Source: an uncultured Tateyamaria sp. (GTDB lineage: Bacteria; Pseudomonadota; Alphaproteobacteria; Rhodobacterales; Rhodobacteraceae). Taken from it: a stretch of DNA of 64,000 nucleotides. Each line of letters starts with the position of its first letter. Position 1 is the stretch's first letter. The position numbers and the translations under genes were made by a program. The stretch is taken from the NCBI RefSeq assembly GCF_947497045.1, contig NZ_CANMEU010000006.1, forward strand, positions 62,001 through 126,000, read 5' to 3'. This document shows, one piece after another, positions 7,961-16,656 of the stretch. The notes below the pieces were generated by a model that was not told the origin of the DNA, did no database searches, and worked only from the letters and a program-made list of their open reading frames with translations.

Positions 7961-8725
7961 ATGGAATCGGCTGAATATCATAGCGCGTTGGCGGCCCTGT
8001 CCTGGCAGATTGAGCTGGGCGTGGACGAGTGCATCGCCGACGCACCCTTGGACCGCTATGATGTGCCTGCGGCAGTGCCGAAACCGGCCACCCCGGTTGT
8101 TGCGCCTTTGGTGGCCCCGGCGGTCGTTGAGGGCCCTGATCCGGTCGCCGCGGCCCAGGCGGCGGCGGATGCGGCGCAGGATCTGGATGGCTTGCGCGCA
8201 GCCCTTGCCACCTATGAGCATTGCGAGTTGAAGCTGGGCGCGCGCAATCTGGTGTTTTCGGATGGCACCCCCGGTGCGCGCGTGATGATTGTCGGTGAGG
8301 CTCCGGGCCGTGATGAGGACCGCGAGGGGCGTCCATTCGTGGGCCGCGCCGGGCAGTTGCTGGACAAAATGCTGGCCGCCATCGATCTGAGCCGCGAAAG
8401 CTCGGTTTACATCACCAATGTGCTGCCATGGCGTCCGCCCCAGAACCGGGACCCCAAACCCGAAGAGATTGCGATGATGCAGCCCTTCCTGCACCGCCAT
8501 ATCGCGCTTGCAAATCCGGATGTGCTGATGATTGTGGGCAATCATTCCTGTCAGGCCTTGCTGGGCGAGCGGGGGATCACCCGGCTGCGGGGCGACTGGA
8601 CCGAGGCCTCGGGCAGGCCCGCGATCCCGATGTTTCACCCCGCTTACCTGCTGCGTAATCCGGCGGCCAAACGCGAGGCGTGGGCGGATCTGCTGAGCCT
8701 CAAGGCGCGGTTGCGTGATCGTTGA
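7961..8725 (+). CDS. Family 4-type uracil-DNA glycosylase lacking the Fe-S cysteines
   Basis: It removes uracil from DNA. The catalytic core is clear from about residue 80: IVGEAPGRDEDREGRPFVG (110-128), YITNVLPWRPPQNR (150-163) and FHPAYLLR (225-232). Classical family 4 enzymes hold a 4Fe-4S cluster with four Cys. Here only the second is present (Cys88). The first is Tyr85, the third is Trp157 (where NVVKCRPP is usual) and the fourth is Met172, so the cluster cannot be built in the normal way. Residues 1-75 form an Ala/Pro-rich extension. The start is ATG 7961. The gene overlaps the following exporter gene by 11 bp. Confidence 0.85.
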   Translation: MESAEYHSALAALSWQIELGVDECIADAPLDRYDVPAAVPKPATPVVAPLVAPAVVEGPDPVAAAQAAADAAQDLDGLRAALATYEHCELKLGARNLVFSDGTPGARVMIVGEAPGRDEDREGRPFVGRAGQLLDKMLAAIDLSRESSVYITNVLPWRPPQNRDPKPEEIAMMQPFLHRHIALANPDVLMIVGNHSCQALLGERGITRLRGDWTEASGRPAIPMFHPAYLLRNPAAKREAWADLLSLKARLRDR

Positions 8726-9326
8726 TCCCATCCTGTTGCTGGCCTTCGTGCCTGCGGGCCTCGCGCTGAACCTGACGCCGGGGGCGGACATGATGTTCTG
8801 TCTGGGGCAGGGGGTGCGGTCAGGGCCGCGCGCCGCATTGGCGGCAAGTGCGGGCATTTCGCTTGGCGCGTTTGTGCATACTGCGCTTGCGGGTCTGGGA
8901 CTTGGCGCGGTTGTGGCCACACTGCCTTGGGCGTTTGAGGTGATCCGGTGGGTTGGCGTGGCCTATCTGCTGTGGCTGGCGGTGCAGACCTTGCGCAATA
9001 CAGCGCGCGCGGATGTGCCTGAGACCACGCCGCGCCGGGCCTTTCGCGCCGGGTTATTCGTAAACCTCACCAACCCCAAAGTGATCCTGTTTGTTCTGGC
9101 CTTTGTGCCGCAATTCGTGGACCCGACCGCCGGACCGGTCCTTGGCCAATTCCTGATCTTTGGCGCAATGCTGGCTTTGGGCGGGTTCGTGATCAACGGC
9201 GCAGTGGGCGTCTTTGCAGGTGGCATCGGTCAACAGCTTGCGCGCGGCAGCCGGGTGTTGGATTGGATTTCGGCCAGCGTGTTTGCGGCCCTGGCCGTAC
9301 GTTTGGCAGTATTGGAGCGGACATGA
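8715..9326 (+). CDS. LysE/RhtB-family amino-acid exporter
   Basis: 203 residues with six hydrophobic segments, NLTPGADMMF near residue 19 and the family's LTNPKVILF block around 118. Exports amino acids or derivatives; substrate unknown. It starts at GTG 8715 inside the end of the uracil-DNA glycosylase gene and ends in an ATGA overlap with moaB. It is a different gene from the LysE homologue at 3.6-4.2 kb, not a recent duplicate. Confidence 0.86.
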   Translation: MIVDPILLLAFVPAGLALNLTPGADMMFCLGQGVRSGPRAALAASAGISLGAFVHTALAGLGLGAVVATLPWAFEVIRWVGVAYLLWLAVQTLRNTARADVPETTPRRAFRAGLFVNLTNPKVILFVLAFVPQFVDPTAGPVLGQFLIFGAMLALGGFVINGAVGVFAGGIGQQLARGSRVLDWISASVFAALAVRLAVLERT

Positions 9327-9865
9327 GCCGGATTGACGAAGACCTTGATTTCATTGCTATTCGGATTGCCGTTCTCACGGTGAGCGATACCCGCAATCTG
9401 AGCGAGGACCGCTCGGGTGATGTGCTGGTGGGCCGGATCGGGCAGGCCGGGCACATGCTGGCGGATCGCAAGATCCTGCCTGATGAGCGCGCCCAGATCG
9501 CGGATCAGTTGCGCATGTGGTGTGATGACCCTGAGATCGACGTGGTGATTTCGACCGGCGGCACGGGCCTCACGGGGCGGGATGTGACGGTCGAGGCACA
9601 CCGCGATGTCTATGAAAAAGAGATCGACGCCTTCGGCACCGTCTTTACCATCGTGTCGATGCAAAAGATCGGCACAAGTGCGGTGCAAAGCCGCGCCACA
9701 GGTGGCGTGCGCAACGGCACCTATCTGTTCGCGCTGCCCGGCAGTCCGGGGGCGTGCAAGGACGCATGGGACGACATCCTGGGCCGCCAGCTCGATTATC
9801 GCCACCGCCCCTGCAATTTTGTCGAAATATTACCGCGCCTCGACGAACATCAGCGACGGAAATAG
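9323..9865 (+). CDS. moaB: Molybdenum cofactor biosynthesis protein MoaB
   Basis: Adenylates molybdopterin or acts in an equivalent step before metal insertion (MoaB/MogA fold). The 180 residues contain STGGTGLTGRDVT (molybdopterin-binding loop, about residues 76-88) and LPGSPGACKDAWDDIL near the end. ATG 9323 overlaps the previous stop (ATGA). The rest of the molybdopterin genes in the window sit at 22.9-27 kb, so moaB has been separated from them and tied to the UDG-LysE unit. Confidence 0.92.
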   Translation: MSRIDEDLDFIAIRIAVLTVSDTRNLSEDRSGDVLVGRIGQAGHMLADRKILPDERAQIADQLRMWCDDPEIDVVISTGGTGLTGRDVTVEAHRDVYEKEIDAFGTVFTIVSMQKIGTSAVQSRATGGVRNGTYLFALPGSPGACKDAWDDILGRQLDYRHRPCNFVEILPRLDEHQRRK

Positions 9866-9959
9866 GGTATGTGCCCGTAACAGTATTGTTGTTTGGTATT
9901 CTGCGCCAGTGGTCTACCTTATAGTGTGCTGCGATCCTGCGGGCTAAAGGCGTGAAAAG

Positions 9960-11411
9960 ATGCGATTTTTGAGGCAGAGTCTGATCGGACTGGTGCTTGT
10001 GGCGCTCAGCCTCGGGTTGCTTGTCTATGCCGGACAGATCGTGGGGGCGGCGTTGCAGACCCGGCTTACACAGGACTCCAAGGCCCCTCCGGCGCGTGAA
10101 CGGGTGTTTGCAGTGGGCGTTGTGCGCGCTACGCCCGACACCGTTATCCCGGTCTTGGAAAGCTTTGGAGAGATCGAAAGCCGCCGCCGCCTTGAATTGC
10201 GCGCAGCGGCATCAGGCCGGGTGATTGAACTGGCCGAGGGCTTTGAGGATGGAGGGGACGTGCGTGAAGGGCAGGTGCTTGTGCGCATCAATCCGGCAGA
10301 TGCCCAGGCCGCACTTGACCGCGCTGATGCAGACCTGATGGATGCCGAAGCCGAGCTGCGCGATGCCGAACGCACGCTTGCCCTGTCGCGTGACGAAGAG
10401 ACCGCGGCGCAGGAACAGGCGGACCTGCAACAGCGCGCCTATGAGCGGCAAGTCGATCTGGCTGACCGGGGTGTGGGCACCGCAGCAGCGGTCGAAGCCG
10501 CCGAACTGGCCGCCGCATCGGCGCGTCAATCGGTGTTGTCGCGCCGCCAATCCGTGACAGCGGCGGCTGCGCGCATTGACCAGGGCAACACGCGGCTGGC
10601 ACGCGCCCGCATTGCATTGTCCGAGGCCGAGCGTGCCTTGAATGACACCACGCTCATTGCACCCTTTGACGGTACGTTGAGCGAGACCGATGTGGTCGCC
10701 GGTCGCCTCGCATCCGCCAATGAAAAGCTGGCCGTGTTGATCGATGCCCAGGCCCTTGAGGTCGCATTCCGCGTCTCGACCGCGCAATATACGCGGCTGC
10801 TGGATGCTGACGGCGCGGTGACCCCGGCCCCGGTCACGGTCACGCTGGATGTGGCGGGCATTGATCTTTCGGCCAGTGGCGTGATCAGCCGCGCCAGTGC
10901 GGGGGGTGAGATGCAGACCGGGCGTCTGATCTTTGCCCGTCTCGACACCGCGCGCGGGTTCAAGCCGGGTGATTTCGTGACCGTCTCGGTGCAGGAACCC
11001 CCGCTGGAAGATGTGGTGCGCCTGCCTGCGTCGGCCATTGATGCCAACAACACGGTGCTGGTCCTGGGTGAAGATGATCGGCTGGAATCCATCAAGGTTC
11101 GCCTGATGCGCCGTCAGGGTGATGACATTCTGGTGCGCAGCCCCGACCTTGTGGGCCGCGATGTGGTCGAGGCACGTTCGCCCTTGCTGGGTGCAGGCAT
11201 TTCGGTCCGCCCTTTGCGCGCTGATCAGGCGATGGCAACGGAGCCGGAGATGCTGGAACTCAGCGCCGAACGCCGAGCCCGCCTTGTCGCTTTTGTCGAG
11301 GGCAACACCCGCATGCCGGCCGAGGCCAAGGCCCGCACTCTTGCCCAGCTTAGTGAGGACCGCGTGCCCGCCCAGATGGTCGAGCGGATTGAAAGCCGGA
11401 TGGGGGGCTAG
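9960..11411 (+). CDS. RND efflux periplasmic adaptor (HlyD/membrane-fusion protein)
   Basis: 483 residues. One N-terminal membrane anchor (about 6-25) is followed by the first half of a barrel-sandwich/lipoyl domain, a long alpha-helical hairpin (about 115-215, Ala/Glu/Arg rich), the second lipoyl half (DTTLIAPFDGTLSETDVVAG) and a beta-barrel with a membrane-proximal domain. A C-terminal extra of about 70 residues follows. It links the inner-membrane pump encoded 3 bp downstream to an outer-membrane channel, which is not encoded here. The 94 bp before it hold no gene. Confidence 0.9.
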   Translation: MRFLRQSLIGLVLVALSLGLLVYAGQIVGAALQTRLTQDSKAPPARERVFAVGVVRATPDTVIPVLESFGEIESRRRLELRAAASGRVIELAEGFEDGGDVREGQVLVRINPADAQAALDRADADLMDAEAELRDAERTLALSRDEETAAQEQADLQQRAYERQVDLADRGVGTAAAVEAAELAAASARQSVLSRRQSVTAAAARIDQGNTRLARARIALSEAERALNDTTLIAPFDGTLSETDVVAGRLASANEKLAVLIDAQALEVAFRVSTAQYTRLLDADGAVTPAPVTVTLDVAGIDLSASGVISRASAGGEMQTGRLIFARLDTARGFKPGDFVTVSVQEPPLEDVVRLPASAIDANNTVLVLGEDDRLESIKVRLMRRQGDDILVRSPDLVGRDVVEARSPLLGAGISVRPLRADQAMATEPEMLELSAERRARLVAFVEGNTRMPAEAKARTLAQLSEDRVPAQMVERIESRMGG

Positions 11412-11414
11412 AGC

Positions 11415-14400
11415 ATGGCGCGCGCAATCCCCAAAACGGCAGGTGGTATCCTCAGCTATTTCGTGCGTCACCGGACGGTTGCCAACCTGCTGCTGCTGGT
11501 CATGGTTGTGGCGGGTGTCGTGGCCATCCCCAACATGCGTGCGCAGTTCTTTCCCGATGTGATCATCGATAACGTGACTGTCTCCGTTCAGTGGGACGGG
11601 GCAGGGGCCGAGGATGTCGATGCGGGCATCGTGCAGGTACTTGAGCCGGGGCTTTTGGCTGTTGAAGGGGTCGAATCCTCCTCTGCCACCTCGCGCGAGG
11701 GCACGGGGTCGATCACGCTCGAATTTGAGCCGAACTGGGATATGGGCCGGGCGGCAGATGATGTGCAAACGGCGGTTGACGCGGTTACGACCCTGCCCGA
11801 GGAGGCCGAAGAGCCCACGGTGCGTCGCGGCGCGTGGCGCGACCGGGTGACGGATGTGGTGATCACGGGTCCTGTCGATCCCCAACAACTTGGCCTGTTT
11901 GCGGACGAGCTGGTTGTGCGCCTCTTTGCCGAAGGGGTCACGCGGACCACCATTCGCGGTGTCGCAGCGCCCCAGATTATGATCGAGGTGCCCTCGCTCG
12001 CGCTGATCGCAAATGACGTGACTATGGCCGAGATCGCAACAGCCATCGCCGCCGAGGTTGACACGGACCCCGCAGGGGATGTGACCGGGGCCAATGCGCG
12101 CGTGCGCACCGGCACCCAAAAGCGCACCCCCGAGGCGATCGGGGGGATCGTACTGCGCTCGAACCCGGACGGGTCCAAGTTGCGCATTCGCGACGTGGCG
12201 GGGGTCGAACAGTTGGGGGCTGCGCGCAATCGCAGTTATTTCGTGGGTGACAATCCCGCTGTCTCAATCCGGGTGGACCGCTCGAACCGGGGGGATGCCA
12301 TTGCTGTACAGGCGCAGGTCGAGGATGTAGCGGCCGCGTTGCAATCGACCCTGCCCCCGTCCGTCTCGGTCGAGTTGATCCGCACTCGGGCCGAAGCGAT
12401 TTCAGCGCGCCTCAACATCCTGATCGACAATGCGATGGTGGGGCTGACGTTGGTCGTGAGCCTGCTGTTCCTGTTTCTGAATGCGCGCACGGCCTTGTGG
12501 GTCGCCGCTGGTATTCCGGTTGCGCTGATGGCCGCGATTGCGCTGATGTATGTGGGCGGGTTGACGATCAACATGGTGTCGCTGTTTGGGTTGATCATCA
12601 CCCTTGGGATCGTGGTGGATGACGCGATTGTGGTGGGTGAACATGCCGACCATCGCTACCGCGCCTATGGCGAGCCGCCTTTGGTAGCGGCAGAAAACGC
12701 GGCCCGACGCATGGCGATGCCGGTCTTTGCCGCGACGCTCACGACAGTGATTGCATTCTTCGGACTTGTGGCTGTGGGCGGGCGGTTTGGTGATCTGATC
12801 CGCGATATTCCTTTCACGGTCATCGTGGTGCTGATCGCCTCGCTGATCGAATGTTTCCTGATACTGCCGCACCATATGGGCCACGCCCTTGCCGCGTCGG
12901 ATCGCCAACGCTTCAGCCAGGTCAAGCTGGGCCTTGCGGTGGTCAGCATCGCGGTGCTGATGGCGGTGATTTCGGGCGCGCTTGCCTATGTGTTGCTGCC
13001 CGGCGTGATGGAGGGTTCGGGCGATGCCGTCCCTTACCTGGCCCTCGGTCCGCTGGTGGCGGCGGCACTGTTCCTGCTCTCGCCCCGCGCGCGTAAAACC
13101 GAGTGGGTGGCGGCGATGGGCCTGCGTGGCCTCGATACCCCGTCCTTCATCGTCAATCGCGGTTTCGAGTGGATGCGCGAACGGGTCTTCCGCCCCTTCA
13201 TGGCCGGTGTGATCATGGCGCGCTATGCGGTGTTGGCAGGTGTCTGTGTGGTCCTTGCCTCTCAGGTTGCCCTGTTCATCGAGGGCGACGTGCGCTGGCG
13301 GTTCTTCAATGCGCCCGAACGTGGCTCGGTCACCGGCAACTTCGTGATGGTCGAGGGGGCGAGCCGCGCCGACACGCTTGAGATGATGCGCGAGATGCAG
13401 CGCGCGACCAAAGCACTTGGGGCGGAATATGAGGCCGAACACGGGCGCAATCCCATCGACTATGTGATCGCCGAGATCGGGGGCAATGCGGGGCGCGGGC
13501 TGGCGGGGACCGACAGCAAGGATCCTGATCTTTTGGGCGGCATTTCCATCGAATTGATCGACGCCGATCTGCGCCCCTATTCGTCGTTTGCCTTTGTGGC
13601 CGCCCTGCAGGATGCGGTGATCCACCACCCGCTGGTGGAAACGGTCAGCTTTCGCGGCTGGCGCTCCGGGCCCGGGGGCGATGCGCTGGACGTCGAGTTC
13701 TTTGGCGCGGAGACTGACACCCTCAAGGCTGCCTCCGAAGACCTCAAACGCGCGTTGCTCCAATACGCCGAGGTCAGCGCGGTCGAGGACAATCTGGCCT
13801 ATGACAAAGAGGAACTCATCCTTGATCTGACCCCCCAGGGCCAGGCTCTTGGGTTCACCATCGACACGCTTGGCCGGGCCCTGCGCGACCGGCTGAACGG
13901 GATCGAGGCGGCGACCTATCCTGACGGTCCACGCAGCGCGGAAATCCGGGTCGAGTTGCCTAAGAACGAGTTGACGGCTGACTTTCTGGATCGCACCCAG
14001 ATGCGCACGCCCGAGGGCACTTATGTGCCGCTTGCGGACATTGTCAGTGTTGAGCGGCGCACCGGGTTTTCGACCGTGCGGCGCGAAAACGGGGTGCGGC
14101 TGATTTCGGTTACGGGTGATATTTCCGAAGATGACGCCACGCGTGCCGCCGAAATCAACACGGCATTGGCCGAAGATATCCTGCCCACCATCGCATCCGA
14201 GCGGCAGGTGGAGTATCGTCAATCGGGCCTGAACGAACAGGAAGACGAATTTCTGAGCGATGCCTTAACCGGGTTGATCCTGTGTCTGGCAGGGATTTAT
14301 CTGGTCCTGTCATGGGTGTTTTCCAGTTGGACCCGGCCCATCGTCGTGATGGCCATCATTCCGTTCGGGCTGGTGGGCACGATCTATGGGCACGCGCTGT

Positions 14401-15026
14401 GGGATATCCCGCTGAGCATGTTCACTGTTGTGGGGCTGTTGGGGATGACAGGGATTATCATCAACGATTCCATTGTGTTGGTGACTACGATTGATGACTA
14501 TGCCACCGAACGGGGGCTGGTGCCGTCCATTATTGATGGCGCGGCGGATCGGCTGCGGCCCGTGATTCTGACCACGTTGACGACTGTGCTGGGCATGGCA
14601 CCGCTGCTTTATGAAACCTCGCAGCAGGCGCAGTTCCTCAAGCCCACGATTGTGACGCTGGTCTATGGGCTGGGGTTCGGGATGGTGCTGGTGTTGCTTG
14701 TCGTGCCGGCCCTTGTCGCGGTGCAACATGACGTGGGCCGTCAGGTGCGTGCCATGCGTCGTGGGTTGTGTGCGCCTGCGGGCGTGGTGCGGTGGGGGTT
14801 CATCGGCCTATGGGCCGTGGTGCTGGCCTGGTTTGGCGTGACAATGGGCCATGCGCTGATTTGGGGGAGCTTGCCGGATGCCATCCTTGGCGCAGTTCCG
14901 CAATTGGCGGGCAGCGGCGGCATGTCAGGTGCACTTGCGGTGTTTTCCGCTGGTGTTCTGATCGTGGGGTTTGTGGCTTATGTGCTGAGCGCGATTGGCT
15001 TTGCCCTGATGCGCCGGGCCTCCTAG
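11415..15026 (+). CDS. RND-family efflux transporter permease, enlarged
   Basis: A 1203-residue inner-membrane pump of the AcrB superfamily (usual length about 1040). Proton-relay Asp402-Asp403 sit in TM4 (GIVVDDAIVV). In TM10 the position of the AcrB Lys is not Lys (IIINDSIVLV, Asn1017-Asp1018), as in a distinct RND subgroup. Two extra hydrophobic segments lie between TM6 and TM7 (about 505-560), and two more follow TM12 (about 1120-1200), which accounts for the length. The adaptor gene is immediately upstream and an outer-membrane factor is missing. Substrate cannot be inferred. Confidence 0.9.
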   Translation: MARAIPKTAGGILSYFVRHRTVANLLLLVMVVAGVVAIPNMRAQFFPDVIIDNVTVSVQWDGAGAEDVDAGIVQVLEPGLLAVEGVESSSATSREGTGSITLEFEPNWDMGRAADDVQTAVDAVTTLPEEAEEPTVRRGAWRDRVTDVVITGPVDPQQLGLFADELVVRLFAEGVTRTTIRGVAAPQIMIEVPSLALIANDVTMAEIATAIAAEVDTDPAGDVTGANARVRTGTQKRTPEAIGGIVLRSNPDGSKLRIRDVAGVEQLGAARNRSYFVGDNPAVSIRVDRSNRGDAIAVQAQVEDVAAALQSTLPPSVSVELIRTRAEAISARLNILIDNAMVGLTLVVSLLFLFLNARTALWVAAGIPVALMAAIALMYVGGLTINMVSLFGLIITLGIVVDDAIVVGEHADHRYRAYGEPPLVAAENAARRMAMPVFAATLTTVIAFFGLVAVGGRFGDLIRDIPFTVIVVLIASLIECFLILPHHMGHALAASDRQRFSQVKLGLAVVSIAVLMAVISGALAYVLLPGVMEGSGDAVPYLALGPLVAAALFLLSPRARKTEWVAAMGLRGLDTPSFIVNRGFEWMRERVFRPFMAGVIMARYAVLAGVCVVLASQVALFIEGDVRWRFFNAPERGSVTGNFVMVEGASRADTLEMMREMQRATKALGAEYEAEHGRNPIDYVIAEIGGNAGRGLAGTDSKDPDLLGGISIELIDADLRPYSSFAFVAALQDAVIHHPLVETVSFRGWRSGPGGDALDVEFFGAETDTLKAASEDLKRALLQYAEVSAVEDNLAYDKEELILDLTPQGQALGFTIDTLGRALRDRLNGIEAATYPDGPRSAEIRVELPKNELTADFLDRTQMRTPEGTYVPLADIVSVERRTGFSTVRRENGVRLISVTGDISEDDATRAAEINTALAEDILPTIASERQVEYRQSGLNEQEDEFLSDALTGLILCLAGIYLVLSWVFSSWTRPIVVMAIIPFGLVGTIYGHALWDIPLSMFTVVGLLGMTGIIINDSIVLVTTIDDYATERGLVPSIIDGAADRLRPVILTTLTTVLGMAPLLYETSQQAQFLKPTIVTLVYGLGFGMVLVLLVVPALVAVQHDVGRQVRAMRRGLCAPAGVVRWGFIGLWAVVLAWFGVTMGHALIWGSLPDAILGAVPQLAGSGGMSGALAVFSAGVLIVGFVAYVLSAIGFALMRRAS

Positions 15027-15032
15027 CGCTGC

Positions 15033-15845
15033 TTACCCTGCGGTGCAGCCGCGCACGTCCACTGCATAGTCGCCACCCAGAATAGTGATCCGCACGTCCG
15101 AACGGTTCAGCGCAAAGGCCCCACCATCGGGGTGGATCATCTCGCTGATGGCCACGACGGTGTCGCCTTGACGCGTGGTGCGTGCTTCGCTGATCCACAA
15201 GCCCGGTGTGCCGGTTTCGATGACTGCGACCTCGGTGCCGCCGGTATGGGGCAGGGTCACATGGGCCTCAAGCTCCATGCCGAGATCGGTGGGGCGCAGG
15301 CTGCATGTGGCGGCGCGTACGCCTGCCTCGTCCGCGCTGTAGGGCGCATCGGCGAGGGCTGCGACAATGGCCGGGGTCGGGCTGGGATCGGGCGCATCCA
15401 GTGTCGCATCCAATTTGAACTGATGGGGCACGCAGACTTCGGCGCAGACCCCGATGGACACGGTGCTGCGCAAGCGGATCGGTTTGCTGTTTGTGCTTGG
15501 GGTCAGATACATCGGAATGATCACCTGATCCGAGTACCCGATAGAGCGCAGACCGTTTTGCTTATGCACCTTTGGGGTGGGCCAGGAGATCGAGACGGCC
15601 TCAAGGTTGCGTGCGCGGCTCCAGTCGAAATGGGGTGGAATGCCCGCATCGCCCGGCGCGCGCCAATAGGTTTTCCATCCCGGCGCAAGGGTTAGCTGCA
15701 CGGCAGCGATGCGCCGCCCATCGGGCAGGTTCCAGCCCTGAAGCACGTCGGCCTTGAGCACATTGTCAAATTGCCCCTGGGCAAGGGCGGGGAAGGCTGT
15801 GGCGCACAGGACCAGAGCCGCGGCAGGGATCAAAGCGCGTTTCAT
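15033..15845 (-). CDS. Periplasmic DsbD-alpha-like thiol-disulfide domain protein
   Basis: 270 residues with a signal peptide (1-22, ending ALAQG). The body resembles the N-terminal domain of DsbD/ScsB: APGWKTYWRAPGDAGIPP in the first third and a Cys pair in GVCAEVCVPHQFKLDA (about residues 133-148). Two more Cys near the C-terminus could pair. It probably accepts electrons from a membrane thiol transporter and passes them to a periplasmic partner. No membrane (beta) or thioredoxin (gamma) domain is fused or adjacent. It converges on the RND gene with 6 bp between stops. Confidence 0.78.
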   Translation of the reverse strand: MKRALIPAAALVLCATAFPALAQGQFDNVLKADVLQGWNLPDGRRIAAVQLTLAPGWKTYWRAPGDAGIPPHFDWSRARNLEAVSISWPTPKVHKQNGLRSIGYSDQVIIPMYLTPSTNSKPIRLRSTVSIGVCAEVCVPHQFKLDATLDAPDPSPTPAIVAALADAPYSADEAGVRAATCSLRPTDLGMELEAHVTLPHTGGTEVAVIETGTPGLWISEARTTRQGDTVVAISEMIHPDGGAFALNRSDVRITILGGDYAVDVRGCTAG

Positions 15846-15991
15846 GGCCCCTACATGGCCTTGCGCGCGATGAAATCCAAGTCACGATCCGGTGGGGCGT
15901 GCGTGGGCGTGCCTTTGCCGGTGCATGCCTCAGCCCTTGTCGGGCGGGTGACAGGGTTGCATGGTAACGGCTGATAGCAACAGGATGGCCC

Positions 15992-16576
15992 ATGCAGGAC
16001 CCCGATGACCTCGACCAGATCCTTGATCTGACCGGAACGCTATTGATTGCGATGCCGGGCATGGGTGATCCGCGCTTTGATCGGTCGGTCGTGTTCATGT
16101 GCGCCCATTCGGACGAGGGCGCGATGGGGCTGATCGTGAACAAACCGGCCCATGATATGGATGTGGGGGCGTTGATGGCGCAGCTGGATATCAATCCTCG
16201 GACCCGCGCGGCGAAATTGCCGGTCCATTTCGGGGGGCCGGTCGAGACGACGCGCGGCTTCGTGCTGCACACGGATGATTACCGCTCGCGCCTCCAGACG
16301 CTGAGCATTGCAGGTGGGTTCGGGATGACGGCGACGCTGGATGTGCTTGAGGACCTCGCGGCCGGAGAGGGGCCTGACCGTGCCTTGGTCATGCTGGGCT
16401 ATGCCGGGTGGGGGCCCGGACAGCTTGAGGCAGAGATTGCCGAAAATGGCTGGCTGACAGTGGATGCGCATGCCGATCTTGTGTTTGGCACCGGCGACGG
16501 TGGCAAATGGATAGGGGCGCTGAAAACGCTTGGAATCGACCCGTTGGGACTATCCGGCGCGGCGGGGCGTGCCTGA
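15992..16576 (+). CDS. YqgE/AlgH family protein (UPF0301)
   Basis: 194 residues. Conserved blocks are LLIAMPGMGDPRFDRSVVFM, then GAMGLIVNKP, the FGGPV block and a C-terminal GYAGWGPGQLEAEI. The family is widespread in proteobacteria with no settled biochemical role. It is divergent from the DsbD-like gene across 146 bp, in which I see no gene. It ends at the large inverted-repeat terminator, where its stop codon forms part of the outer stem. Confidence 0.93.
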   Translation: MQDPDDLDQILDLTGTLLIAMPGMGDPRFDRSVVFMCAHSDEGAMGLIVNKPAHDMDVGALMAQLDINPRTRAAKLPVHFGGPVETTRGFVLHTDDYRSRLQTLSIAGGFGMTATLDVLEDLAAGEGPDRALVMLGYAGWGPGQLEAEIAENGWLTVDAHADLVFGTGDGGKWIGALKTLGIDPLGLSGAAGRA

Positions 16577-16656
16577 CGGGGCGCAGGACACCTGCGCCTT
16601 ACGCTGCCATGCCATGCCGTAAGGCGCAGGTGTCCTGCGCCTGGGTCATCCCGTCA
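16574..16656. terminator. Bidirectional hairpin terminator built from an inverted repeated element
   Basis: Two 24-nt arms (16580-16603 and 16618-16641) are exact reverse complements around a 14-nt loop. Each arm is itself palindromic (GGCGCAGG-ACA-CCTGCGCC). An outer pair, TGACGGG (16574) and CCCGTCA (16650), contains the stop codons of yqgE and tsaC. The structure separates two convergent genes. There is no T-run, so it may act as a strong RNA 3' end or stability element rather than a classical intrinsic terminator. Confidence 0.75.

Noticed and set aside
10212-14222. Two long minus-strand frames (635 and 606 codons) opposite the RND genes
   Set aside because: Same antisense-shadow composition; the plus-strand adaptor and pump are unambiguous.
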